Part shown: positions 28,161 through 36,100 of the stretch, in pieces
Position numbering within the stretch: the first letter of the stretch is position 1
How the letters are laid out: every line of letters starts with the position of its first letter
NCBI RefSeq assembly: GCF_025567085.1
Contig: NZ_JAOQJN010000004.1
Location: 124,001-188,000 of the forward strand
Reading direction: 5' to 3'
DNA length: 64,000 nt
Source of the DNA: Bovifimicola ammoniilytica
GTDB taxonomy: Bacteria > Bacillota > Clostridia > Lachnospirales > Lachnospiraceae
Program-made: the position numbers and the translations under genes
Notes under the pieces: generated by a model
The model's input: the letters and a program-made list of their open reading frames with translations, nothing else
Databases searched by the model: none
Told to the model about the DNA's origin: nothing

Positions 28161-28649
28161 ATGGATGAAATTGTGAAGGTTGGTATGGCTGATATGAAAA
28201 TATGTGAACCACCTAAGGGCCTTACGACGCTTGGGTTAGGTTCATGTGTTGGAGTCGTAATATATGATGTTAAAACCAAATTAAGCGGTATGGTACATGT
28301 AATGCTACCCGACAGCACTAAGATTAGAAATAATGCAAACAGAGCAAAATTTGCAGATACTGGAATTTTAGATTTGTTTGAAAGTATGATTAACAGTGGT
28401 TCAAGGAAGAATGACCTGATTGCAAAGATAGCAGGTGGAGCACAGATGTTCGCATATGGCTCTGTTAATAATGATTTGATGCGTGTTGGCGAGAAAAATG
28501 TAGAAGCTGCAAAAGAAATTCTGACAGATTTAGGAATACCCATTATCGCAGAGGATACCGGACTTAACTATGGTAGAACCATAATATTTGATTCCAATAA
28601 TGGAAATCTGATTATAAGATCAGTTGGTAAAACTGAAAAAGTGATTTAG
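28161..28649 (+). CDS. cheD: Chemoreceptor glutamine deamidase CheD
   Basis: The 162-residue protein has catalytic Cys29 (GLGSCVGV) and His46 (GMVHVMLPDS). CheD deamidates receptor glutamines and binds CheC as part of an adaptation loop. TAGGAGG precedes the ATG, and the gene sits directly after cheC. Confidence 0.96.
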   Translation: MDEIVKVGMADMKICEPPKGLTTLGLGSCVGVVIYDVKTKLSGMVHVMLPDSTKIRNNANRAKFADTGILDLFESMINSGSRKNDLIAKIAGGAQMFAYGSVNNDLMRVGEKNVEAAKEILTDLGIPIIAEDTGLNYGRTIIFDSNNGNLIIRSVGKTEKVI

Positions 28650-28682
28650 AAATGTTAATAACAAACCGGGAGAGTGGTTTAT

Positions 28683-29012
28683 ATGAATAGAACCAGATAT
28701 ATACCATCAATAGTTATGTTAGCAGCAGATTTTGTAGCATGCATAGCGACTATTTATTTCAGATATACAACCAGACAAATAATGCTTATTGTACTTGCAA
28801 CAAGTGTAATATTCTTAGTATTAGGTTTATTTATTAAAATGTTTGCAGAAAAATATCTGGTAGTAGATACGATGAAAGAAGTTCTTGAGGAAGATAGCGA
28901 AAATACACAGGAAGAAGATACAGATACGGATAAAAGTAATAATAAAGATAGTAATAAAGAAAATAAAAATGATAGCAAAAAAGAAAATTCTAAGAATACA
29001 AAAGAAGATTAG
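28683..29012 (+). CDS. Small two-helix membrane protein between cheD and fliA
   Basis: This gene is not recognised. The 109-residue protein has two hydrophobic segments (about 8-24 and 31-51) and a highly charged Asp/Glu/Asn/Lys tail from about 67 to the end. ATG 28683 has GGGAG ten bases upstream; GTG 28674 would abut that site. It occupies the place between cheD and the sigma factor that swrB holds in B. subtilis, but lacks SwrB's C-terminal motif, which is found in the protein at 32062-32892. A membrane accessory role in motility is a guess. Confidence 0.7.
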   Translation: MNRTRYIPSIVMLAADFVACIATIYFRYTTRQIMLIVLATSVIFLVLGLFIKMFAEKYLVVDTMKEVLEEDSENTQEEDTDTDKSNNKDSNKENKNDSKKENSKNTKED

Positions 29013-29065
29013 TTAAGTATTTGTAAAATAATAAAGAGTAAAGATAAAGAGACTTGGAGGCAACG

Positions 29066-29823
29066 ATGGACGAGAACTCAAGAAACCATTTATGGAAAGA
29101 GTATATGAGTACTAAGAATAGTGAAATAAGAGATAAAATAATACTAGAATATGCTCCGCTTGTTAAGATTGTTGCCGGAAGACTGAGTATTTATTTGGGA
29201 TATAATGTGGAATATGATGATTTGGTTGGATATGGAATATTTGGCTTAATTGATGCAATAGATAAATTCGATTATGATAAAGGTGTAAAATTTGAAACAT
29301 ATGCAAGTCTAAGAATAAGAGGAGCTATATTAGACCAGATAAGAAAAATGGACTGGATTCCAAGATCATTAAGGCAGAAGCAAAAGAAGATGGAAGCGGC
29401 CATAAGTAAAATAGAAACTCAGTATGGAAGACCGGCTAAAGACGAAGAAATAGCAAGTGAATTAGGAATAGAGACAGAAGAACTCATAAGCTGGCAGGGA
29501 CAGGCCAAGATTACTAATATTATTTCACTTGATGAATTCGTTGAGGCAGCAGGCGAGAAAGAAGTTAATGCAATTAAGTCTAATTCATATGAGCAGCCTG
29601 AAAGTATTGCACTTAAGAATGAAATTAAGCAGCAGCTTATGGATTCATTAGAAACATTAACTGATAAAGAAAGAAAAGTTATTCTGTTATACTATTATGA
29701 AGAACTTACACTTAAAGAAATCAGCAAGATACTTGAAGTATCTGAATCGAGAGTATCACAACTTCATACGAAAGCATTGCAGAAGATGAAGGTAAAATTA
29801 GGCGATTATATGGAGATTTTAAA
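29066..29823 (+). CDS. fliA: Motility sigma factor FliA (SigD/sigma-28), 3' end hidden by N run
   Basis: The visible 252 codons show sigma region 2 (VEYDDLVGYGIFGLIDAIDKFD; FETYASLRIRGAILDQIR), region 3, and region 4 with its helix-turn-helix (LTLKEISKILEVSESRVSQLHTKAL). Family members are about 240-260 residues, so only a few codons should be missing. It directs late flagellar and chemotaxis promoters. ATG 29066 has TTGGAGG upstream; TTG 29054 would include that site. The stop lies in the gap. Confidence 0.94.
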
Positions 29824-30132
29824 NNNNNNNNNNNNNNNNNNNNNNNNNNNNNNNNNNNNNNNNNNNNNNNNNNNNNNNNNNNNNNNNNNNNNNNNNNNNN
29901 NNNNNNNNNNNNNNNNNNNNNNNNNNNNNNNNNNNNNNNNNNNNNNNNNNNNNNNNNNNNNNNNNNNNNNNNNNNNNNNNNNNNNNNNNNNNNNNNNNNN
30001 NNNNNNNNNNNNNNNNNNNNNNNNNNNNNNNNNNNNNNNNNNNNNNNNNNNNNNNNNNNNNNNNNNNNNNNNNNNNNNNNNNNNNNNNNNNNNNNNNNNN
30101 NNNNNNNNNNNNNNNNNNNNNNNNNNNNNNNN
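29824..30132. other. Run of 309 undetermined bases
   Basis: All bases here are N. The gap cuts off the 3' end of fliA and may hold the true start of fapA or a small extra gene. Its length may be an estimate or placeholder, so reading frames across it cannot be joined. Confidence 0.99.
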
Positions 30133-30179
30133 AAATAGATGATTATCAGTTAGTAGAGCTAAATAAGGAGATAAATAAT

Positions 30180-31601
30180 TTGACAGAAGAAAAAGTTATA
30201 TTTATCTCTAATTATGTGGGTTATCCGATTAATGAATATATGAAGATTACTATTTCTAATGACAGAATGGAAGCAAAAGTCAGATTTTATCCTCCAAGTA
30301 ATGATGGTAAGAGAATGGATATAGATGAGATGAAAGGTGATTTGAAAGCGCTTGGTATTAAATACGGAATTGACGAAAGAGTATTTCAAGTTATAAGCAA
30401 AACACCTATATATTGTACAGATTTTATTGTAGCCAGAGGTAAGATGGTTAGAGAAGGTACGAATGCCAGTATAGAATATTTATTTAATACAGACAGAAGA
30501 ATACGTCCTAAACATAATGACGATGGCTCAGTTGATTTCCATCAGCTTAATAATATAAGCCACATAAAAATTGGAGATAAATTAGCTATACTACATATGG
30601 CTGACAAGGGCGAAAGTGGAATAGACATCATGGGAGCATATATTAATCCAAAACCTGTTAAAGATGTTAAGTTAAAATACGGTAAAAACATCAAATTATC
30701 AGATGATGGATTGAGTATTATTTCAGAAGTAAATGGTCATGCTATTTTAGAAGGCGACAGGGTATTCGTATCGGATTGCTATGATGTGCCGGGTGATGTT
30801 GATAACTCCACAGGAGATATCGATTATGAAGGAAATGTAATAATACACGGCAATGTGCGAACGGGCTTTAAGGTCAAGGCAACAGGAGATATCGAAGTAA
30901 ATGGTTCAGTAGAAGGTGCTGAACTTATTTCCGGAGGTCAGGTAATATTACACCATGGTATGCAGGGAATGGCAAAAGGAAAGATTATTGCAAAGGGAAA
31001 TATAGTTACTAAATTCATTGAAAGTGCAAGTGTATATTCAGGTGGATATATAGAAGCAGCAGCAATAATCCAGTGTCAGGTATCGGCAAAAGGCGATATA
31101 AGAGTAAATGGACAAAGAGGACACATAATAGGAGGACATATAAGAACATTAACTACAGTTGAGGCTAAGACGATCGGTTCAGGGATGGAAATCTCAACAG
31201 TTGTCGAAGTAGGTTATGACCCTGAATTACAAGATAAAATAGCTAATATAAAGAAACAGCTGATAGATAAGAATAATGAATATAAGTTAAATGCCCAAAG
31301 GGCTGAGGTGCTTAATAAACGCCTTAAATCAGGTATGATTAAAGATGAACAGAAGATAGAACTAAAGACATCATTAGTTAATATGCAGACTCTTCAAAGT
31401 GAATTTAATTCATTACAGGAACAGTTAGCAGGACTTGAAGAACAGAATGATAATAATAGTCAGGCATGTATTAAAGTTCAAAATTATATATATCCAGGCA
31501 CACAATTGATAGTAGCCGGTGAATATTATAATGTCACTAATGAAATAAGTTATTGCGAGTTCAGAAAAATAAATGGCGAAGTTAAAATGCAACCATTATA
31601 G
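30180..31601 (+). CDS. fapA: FapA family protein (DUF342)
   Basis: The protein has 473 residues from TTG 30180. The N-terminal region (MKITISNDRMEAKVRFYPPSNDGKRMDIDEM) is the DUF342-N pattern, followed by the beta-helix-like region (GNVIIHGNVRTGFKVKATGDIEVNGSVEGAELISGG) and a C-terminal coiled coil. FapA in Vibrio affects flagellar assembly; in Clostridia it commonly follows the motility sigma gene. AAGGAG lies nine bases before the TTG. The same frame stays open upstream into the N run, so a longer N-terminus cannot be ruled out. Confidence 0.82.
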   Translation: MTEEKVIFISNYVGYPINEYMKITISNDRMEAKVRFYPPSNDGKRMDIDEMKGDLKALGIKYGIDERVFQVISKTPIYCTDFIVARGKMVREGTNASIEYLFNTDRRIRPKHNDDGSVDFHQLNNISHIKIGDKLAILHMADKGESGIDIMGAYINPKPVKDVKLKYGKNIKLSDDGLSIISEVNGHAILEGDRVFVSDCYDVPGDVDNSTGDIDYEGNVIIHGNVRTGFKVKATGDIEVNGSVEGAELISGGQVILHHGMQGMAKGKIIAKGNIVTKFIESASVYSGGYIEAAAIIQCQVSAKGDIRVNGQRGHIIGGHIRTLTTVEAKTIGSGMEISTVVEVGYDPELQDKIANIKKQLIDKNNEYKLNAQRAEVLNKRLKSGMIKDEQKIELKTSLVNMQTLQSEFNSLQEQLAGLEEQNDNNSQACIKVQNYIYPGTQLIVAGEYYNVTNEISYCEFRKINGEVKMQPL

Positions 31602-31615
31602 GAAAGGATAAGGAA

Positions 31616-31924
31616 ATGATTGGTCCATTAGAATTTAATGGTGTTGTACAAAGAGCACAGGATATTTCGATAATAAAGCAAAATGAGGATATTAAACCCC
31701 AGTATGAGCATATGAATGTGCAAAATCAGCAACAACAGAAGTCAATAATAAAACATGAGAATGTGAATAAAAAAGATAATGCTGATGCAAAAGAGAATAA
31801 ATTCGATGCTAAAGAAGAGGGCAATGGAACATATTATAGAAGACAGTATAATAAAAAGAAAAAAGAAGATGAAGATGGTACTGTTGTAAGAAAACAGTCT
31901 GGTTCATTTGATATTACAGTCTGA
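31616..31924 (+). CDS. Small hydrophilic protein after fapA
   Basis: The function is not recognised. The 102-residue protein is polar, with an N-terminal MIGPLEFNGVVQRAQDISIIKQNED and a C-terminal SFDITV; I recall similar end motifs in proteins after fapA in other Clostridia, but cannot verify this. The middle is Asn/Asp/Lys-rich and probably disordered. AAGGATAAGG precedes the ATG. Conserved ends with a disordered centre suggest a linear-motif linker or export-related peptide (inference). Confidence 0.7.
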   Translation: MIGPLEFNGVVQRAQDISIIKQNEDIKPQYEHMNVQNQQQQKSIIKHENVNKKDNADAKENKFDAKEEGNGTYYRRQYNKKKKEDEDGTVVRKQSGSFDITV

Positions 31925-32061
31925 GCAACATTGTATAAAAAATGTGTTATAAAGTATTTGATAAATCATATAATCTGAGAAATGAAGTGAACTGAAATCA
32001 AATCATGCAAAACTAAATCAAATGAAATATCAAAGTGTCAGGAAGCAGAAGAGGTGTTAAA

Positions 32062-32892
32062 ATGGCAGGAATGGAAATTTTTCTCATAATCATAGGAGTT
32101 ACTGCGATAATCGGCAGCTTTGTTTTTGAAAAAACATTAGAGAAAAATGATAATACTAATGAGAATAACAGTGGTGTAACGGAAGCAATGCTAGAAGAGC
32201 AAGTCAGTAAAGCTGTTGATCACATATTAGATGACAGAATTGAAGAAACAGAAGCAAAGATGGATAAATTATCGAATGAAAAGATAATGGCTGTCGGCGA
32301 TTATTCAGATAATGTCTTAAAGGAAATTGATAAAAACCATGATGAGGTAATGTTTCTATACAGTATGCTTAATGAAAAGGAAAAAGAAGTTAAAAATGCT
32401 GTTAATGACGTAGAAAATATAAAGAGAAGTATAAATGTCATAACTGAGAATGAGAAAGCAGATAAAGCTGATAAATCAGAGACATTTGCAAATAATCAGA
32501 TAAATAATAATATAAAAAATACAAGAGTGAGTAGGGAAACAATTTCAGATGTTTCAGATATGAAAGATGAATTATTGACTCTACAGGGAAAAAAAGCTGA
32601 AGAAACTATGGAAATTAATAATGTGAGTGTTAAAGATAATAATAATTCAAATCTAACAATTTCTACAGCAAAAGACAATAGAGATAAAACAGAAAAAAAT
32701 TTTAATTTGAATACAGGTAAGAAGAATAAAGGTGTTGCAATTGCACATAAAGATGTGAAGAAAAACAACAATAATAAGATTCTTGAATTGTATTCAAAAG
32801 GTATGTCAAATATTGATATTGCTAAAAAATTAAACCTTGGAATTGGTGAAGTCAGATTAGTAATTGATTTATATAGGAATAAGAAAAGATAG
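32062..32892 (+). CDS. SwrB/DUF6115-like motility protein
   Basis: The 276-residue protein has an N-terminal membrane anchor (about 4-22), an acidic coiled-coil region, a low-complexity Asn/Lys/Asp stretch, and a C-terminal helix-turn-helix-like motif (ILELYSKGMSNIDIAKKLNLGIGEVRLVIDL) like the end of B. subtilis SwrB. SwrB promotes C-ring and export-gate maturation. ATG 32062 has GAGGTG upstream, better than GTG 32035. The resemblance is by architecture and motif; function is inferred. Confidence 0.7.
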   Translation: MAGMEIFLIIIGVTAIIGSFVFEKTLEKNDNTNENNSGVTEAMLEEQVSKAVDHILDDRIEETEAKMDKLSNEKIMAVGDYSDNVLKEIDKNHDEVMFLYSMLNEKEKEVKNAVNDVENIKRSINVITENEKADKADKSETFANNQINNNIKNTRVSRETISDVSDMKDELLTLQGKKAEETMEINNVSVKDNNNSNLTISTAKDNRDKTEKNFNLNTGKKNKGVAIAHKDVKKNNNNKILELYSKGMSNIDIAKKLNLGIGEVRLVIDLYRNKKR

Positions 32893-33009
32893 AACAGAAG
32901 ATAAATAATGAAAATATAAAATTATTAAGTAAATAAAAAAGTAATTAAAGATTTTATATATAAAATTTAAAAATAATAAAGGAAAAAGTTAAAAAGGTTG
33001 AATAGGAAA

Positions 33010-33585
33010 ATGAAGTTTAAATATTATCTGCGAGGGTTTGGAACAGGCGTACTGTTTGCAACAATTATTTGTATGATAGGTATGGCAATCCATAATAATC
33101 TTGCATCAAATCAGAAAATACATACAAGTTCTTCAGGAAATGTTATTAAAACAGAGTCGAAAGATAATAAGGCTACAGATGAAAATAACAAAGGTAGTGA
33201 AACAAAAGACGAACAGAACAAGACAGAAACAACTCAGAATGAAACAACCACTAATATAGAGACAACTGCACAGAATGAGACAACAACTAAGATAGAATCA
33301 ACTGATGTAACGACAGAAGGCGTTGCCGGTGGAGAGAATATGCCACAGGATACAACAGATGGTAATATGAATGATTCAGGTGATACAGTTACATTAGTTA
33401 TAGAATCAGGTATGACATCTAATGAAGTAGCAAGGTTATTAGAAGAATATGGTGTAGTCGAAAGTGGTTATGATTTCAATATGTATATGTACAATAACGG
33501 ATATGAAAGCAGACTTAGAGTTGGTACATATGAGATAAGAAAAGGTGCATCATATAGTGAGATTGTGACTGCAATTACAAGATAG
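33010..33585 (+). CDS. Membrane-anchored protein with MltG N-domain only
   Basis: The 191-residue protein has one N-terminal membrane segment (about 10-30), a Thr/Asn/Glu-rich linker, and a C-terminal domain of about 65 residues (VTLVIESGMTSNEVARLLEEYGVVES...LRVGTYEIRKGASYSEIVTAITR). This matches the LysM-like subdomain at the start of MltG/YceG endolytic transglycosylases, but the catalytic domain is absent. It could bind peptidoglycan. The start is uncertain: TTG 32998 and ATG 33010 share weak ribosome sites. An ATTTTATATATAAAAT palindrome lies upstream at 32951-32966. Confidence 0.72.
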   Translation: MKFKYYLRGFGTGVLFATIICMIGMAIHNNLASNQKIHTSSSGNVIKTESKDNKATDENNKGSETKDEQNKTETTQNETTTNIETTAQNETTTKIESTDVTTEGVAGGENMPQDTTDGNMNDSGDTVTLVIESGMTSNEVARLLEEYGVVESGYDFNMYMYNNGYESRLRVGTYEIRKGASYSEIVTAITR

Positions 33586-33660
33586 GGATTGAATTAGATA
33601 AGTAAAATACAAGAACGTTTGAAAATGTGAGAAAAATATGAGAAAAAGTAGTAAAAATAC

Positions 33661-33689
33661 TTGAAATCAAAAAAAAATTGTGATAAACT
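33661..33689 (+). promoter_or_regulatory. Promoter for rpsB-tsf
   Basis: TTGAAA (33661-33666), a 17-base spacer and TAAACT (33684-33689) with an upstream TG form an extended -10 promoter. Transcription would start near 33696, giving a leader of about 114 bases before rpsB. Confidence 0.6.
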
Positions 33690-33729
33690 TATAAGGCTGT
33701 GTTATAGACACAAATAGCACATATGCTGA

Positions 33730-33767
33730 TTTCTGTATTGGTGCCCATGCTCGGGGTGATACAGAAA
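33730..33767 (+). promoter_or_regulatory. rpsB leader hairpin (candidate S2 autoregulatory element)
   Basis: A perfect 9-bp stem, TTTCTGTAT (33730-33738) with ATACAGAAA (33759-33767), encloses an internal CCC (33744-33746) and GGG pairing. It stands in the 5' leader of rpsB. Ribosomal protein leaders often bind the encoded protein for feedback, but no specific S2-binding consensus is known to me for Firmicutes, so this is inference. Confidence 0.4.
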
Positions 33768-33809
33768 GGTGATGTATATGAAAGATTATTAACCAATGGA
33801 GGTAGAAAA

Positions 33810-34550
33810 ATGAGCGTTATTTCAATGAAACAGTTACTTGAAGCAGGTGTACATTTCGGACACCAGACAAGAAGATGGAACCCTAAGATGGCTCCATACA
33901 TTTACACAGAGAGAAATGGTATCTATATCATCGACTTACAGAAATCTGTAGGTAAAGTAGATGAAGCTTATAAAGCAATCTCTGATATCGCAGCAGATGG
34001 TGGTACAATCCTTTTCGTAGGAACAAAGAAACAGGCACAGGATGCTATTAAGACAGAAGCTGAAAGATGCGGAATGTTCTATGTTAATGAAAGATGGTTA
34101 GGCGGTATGCTTACTAACTTCAAGACAATCCAGAGCAGAATTAAGAGATTAAAAGAAATTGAAAAAATGTCTGAAGATGGAACATTTGATGTTCTTCCTA
34201 AGAAAGAAGTTATTGAAATCAAGAAAGAATGGGAGAAACTTGAGAAGAATCTTGGTGGTATCAAAGACATGAAGAATCTTCCAGATGCAATCTTCATTGT
34301 TGACCCTAAGAAAGAAAGAATCTGCGTACAGGAAGCTCATACACTTGGTATTCCACTTATCGGTATTGCAGATACAAACTGTGATCCAGAAGAACTTGAT
34401 TACGTTATTCCAGGTAATGATGATGCAATCAGAGCCGTTAAATTAATTGTATCTAAGATGGCTGATGCAGTTATCGAAGCTAATCAGGGTGCTGAAGCTG
34501 TTGAAACAGAAGCAGTTGCTGATGAAGCAGAAGAGAATACAGAAGCATAA
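33810..34550 (+). CDS. rpsB: 30S ribosomal protein S2
   Basis: The 246-residue protein starts MSVISMKQLLEAGVHFGHQTRRWNPKM, the S2 signature, and has the usual Glu/Ala-rich tail. S2 binds late to the 30S head and is needed for S1 or mRNA docking. ATG 33810 is preceded by GGAGG; the frame stays open upstream to 33723, but that extension lacks S2 similarity and lies in the leader hairpin. tsf follows, the near-universal arrangement. Confidence 0.98.
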   Translation: MSVISMKQLLEAGVHFGHQTRRWNPKMAPYIYTERNGIYIIDLQKSVGKVDEAYKAISDIAADGGTILFVGTKKQAQDAIKTEAERCGMFYVNERWLGGMLTNFKTIQSRIKRLKEIEKMSEDGTFDVLPKKEVIEIKKEWEKLEKNLGGIKDMKNLPDAIFIVDPKKERICVQEAHTLGIPLIGIADTNCDPEELDYVIPGNDDAIRAVKLIVSKMADAVIEANQGAEAVETEAVADEAEENTEA

Positions 34551-34605
34551 TTGTTAATTTAATAGTTTAGATTTATAAATATTTGAAATAATAAGAATAT
34601 CTTGG

Positions 34606-34632
34606 AGTCGGACAGGCTTTACCTGTTCGACT
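34606..34632 (+). terminator. Hairpin between rpsB and tsf (possible attenuator)
   Basis: An 11-bp stem, AGTCGGACAGG (34606-34616) with CCTGTTCGACT (34622-34632) and one G-U pair, has a 5-base loop. Only TTTG follows instead of a long T run, so it is more likely a partial terminator or mRNA stabiliser that sets the S2:EF-Ts ratio. Confidence 0.55.
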
Positions 34633-34674
34633 TTGAACAAAAATAGAAAATATCGGTTCAGGAGGATTTACGTA

Positions 34675-35781
34675 ATGGAAATTACAGCTAAAATGGTAAA
34701 ACAGCTTAGAGAAATGACTGGCGCTGGTGTTATGGCATGTAAGAATGCTTTAGTTGAGACAGACGGTGATTTCGATGGCGCTATAGAATTATTAAGAAAA
34801 AAAGGTGAAGCTACAGCAGTTAAGAAAGCTGGAAGAATTGCAGCAGAAGGAACTGTATTAGCAGTAGTTAAAGATGATAAGACAGCAGCAATCGTTGAAG
34901 TTAACTCAGAGACAGACTTTGTTGCAAAGAATGATAAATTCAAGACATTTGTTGCTAATGTTGCGAATCAGGTATTAGCTACATCAGCTAAAGATATCGA
35001 TACATTTATGGCAGAAAAATGGTTATTAGATACATCTAAGACAGTTAAAGATGAATTAGTAAGCCAGATTGCTGTTATTGGTGAGAACTTAACAATAAGA
35101 AGATTTGTAAAAATAGAATCAGAAGGAATAATCGTTCCATATATCCATGCAGGCGGAAAAATTGGTGTTTTAGTAGAAGCAGCAACATCAAATACAAGTG
35201 ATGAAGCTAAAGAAGCTCTTAAGAACATCGCTATGCAGATTGCAGCTCTTAATCCAAAATATACAAGTAGAAATGATATTTCAGCAGATGAAATCGCTAA
35301 ATTAAGAGAAATCACAGTAGAAAGTGCATTAAATGATACATTTACACTTCCAAAACCAATTTTAACAAAATTAATTGAAAAAGCAGTTGCTGATAAAGTA
35401 TGGAGTGATGAAGATATTGCTATCTACGAAGAGAAGAAGAGCAATATGAATTACTTACCAAACTTCCTTTCTAATGAAGCAAAAGCTCAGTTAGCTGAGA
35501 TTGCTTTAGCTGACAAGGCTGAAATCGCTGAAAACAAAATCTTCAATGGTCTTGTTGAAGGACGTGTTTCTAAACAGCTTAAAGAAATCTGCCTTCTTGA
35601 CCAGACATATGTTAAAGCAGAAGATGGAAAACAGTCTGTAGCTCAGTATGTAGCTCAGGTTGCTAAGAACTTAGGTTCTGATTTCTCTATCAAGAGCTTT
35701 GTTCGTTACGAAACAGGTGAAGGTATCGAAAAGAAGCAGGAAGACTTCGCAGCAGAAGTTGCTAAACAGATGGGAAACTAA
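34675..35781 (+). CDS. tsf: Elongation factor Ts (unusually long)
   Basis: The 368-residue protein has the EF-Ts N-terminal UBA-like domain (MEITAKMVKQLREMTGAGVMACKNAL) and the TDFVAKN motif at 80-86 that displaces Mg from EF-Tu. EF-Ts is usually about 280-315 residues. The excess lies between the LNPKYTSR region and the KEICLLDQ segment, including FTLPKPILTKLIEKAVADKVWSDEDI-type sequence absent from ordinary EF-Ts. ATG 34675 has AGGAGG; the upstream in-frame start at 34633 would cover that site. Function is otherwise normal nucleotide exchange on EF-Tu. Confidence 0.96.
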   Translation: MEITAKMVKQLREMTGAGVMACKNALVETDGDFDGAIELLRKKGEATAVKKAGRIAAEGTVLAVVKDDKTAAIVEVNSETDFVAKNDKFKTFVANVANQVLATSAKDIDTFMAEKWLLDTSKTVKDELVSQIAVIGENLTIRRFVKIESEGIIVPYIHAGGKIGVLVEAATSNTSDEAKEALKNIAMQIAALNPKYTSRNDISADEIAKLREITVESALNDTFTLPKPILTKLIEKAVADKVWSDEDIAIYEEKKSNMNYLPNFLSNEAKAQLAEIALADKAEIAENKIFNGLVEGRVSKQLKEICLLDQTYVKAEDGKQSVAQYVAQVAKNLGSDFSIKSFVRYETGEGIEKKQEDFAAEVAKQMGN

Positions 35782-35806
35782 TCTGCTAGCTTAGCTTAGA
35801 ATATTT

Positions 35807-35856
35807 AAAGCCGCTAAATATATGGGAAACTGTGTATTTGGTGGCTTTTTTGTTTT
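35807..35856 (+). terminator. Rho-independent terminator after tsf
   Basis: A 14-bp stem, AAAGCCGCTAAATA (35807-35820) with TATTTGGTGGCTTT (35835-35848) including two G-U pairs, is followed by a T-rich tail TTGTTTT. It closes the rpsB-tsf unit. Confidence 0.85.
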
Positions 35857-35914
35857 GCCGGGAAATTTCGCTGAAATTGTCATGGTAAGTAAAAAATGCT
35901 CTGAGAGGATCGCA

Positions 35915-35982
35915 CTGCGGCGGAGCAGAAAATGTTGCTATAGCAACCCGCCGCAGGCGGAGAATGTCGCGATTGACATTCT
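35915..35982. repeat. GC-rich nested palindromic element (REP-like candidate)
   Basis: This is locally GC-rich in an AT-rich region. The outer arms CTGCGGCGG (35915-35923) and CCGCCGCAG (35948-35956) are perfect 9-bp complements. Inside lies the palindrome GTTGCTATAGCAAC (35934-35947), abutting the right arm. A second hairpin follows directly: AGAATGTC (35961-35968) with GACATTCT (35975-35982). The 319-base space between tsf and the next gene holds only this and the tsf terminator. Only one copy is in the window, so repeat status is inferred from form and composition. Confidence 0.5.
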
Positions 35983-36100
35983 TTATTCTGGTGTAGATAC
36001 TTAAGTTTAATTATGAGTTGTATATTAGCAATTTTTATAGTACAAGCAGAAATTATATGGTATTATATTTAACAGAACTAGTGAAATGGAGGATACAAAG

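Noticed and set aside
29824..30142. Extension of fliA through the N run to a stop at 30142
   Set aside because: The frame across undetermined bases is meaningless, and the resulting length would exceed the FliA family.
33723..33809. N-terminal extension of S2 from ATG 33723
   Set aside because: It would translate the leader hairpin; S2 homology begins at ATG 33810 behind GGAGG.
35822..36004. 60-codon + strand open frame downstream of tsf
   Set aside because: It begins in the loop of the tsf terminator and runs through the palindromic element; no ribosome site and low-complexity Arg/Cys composition.
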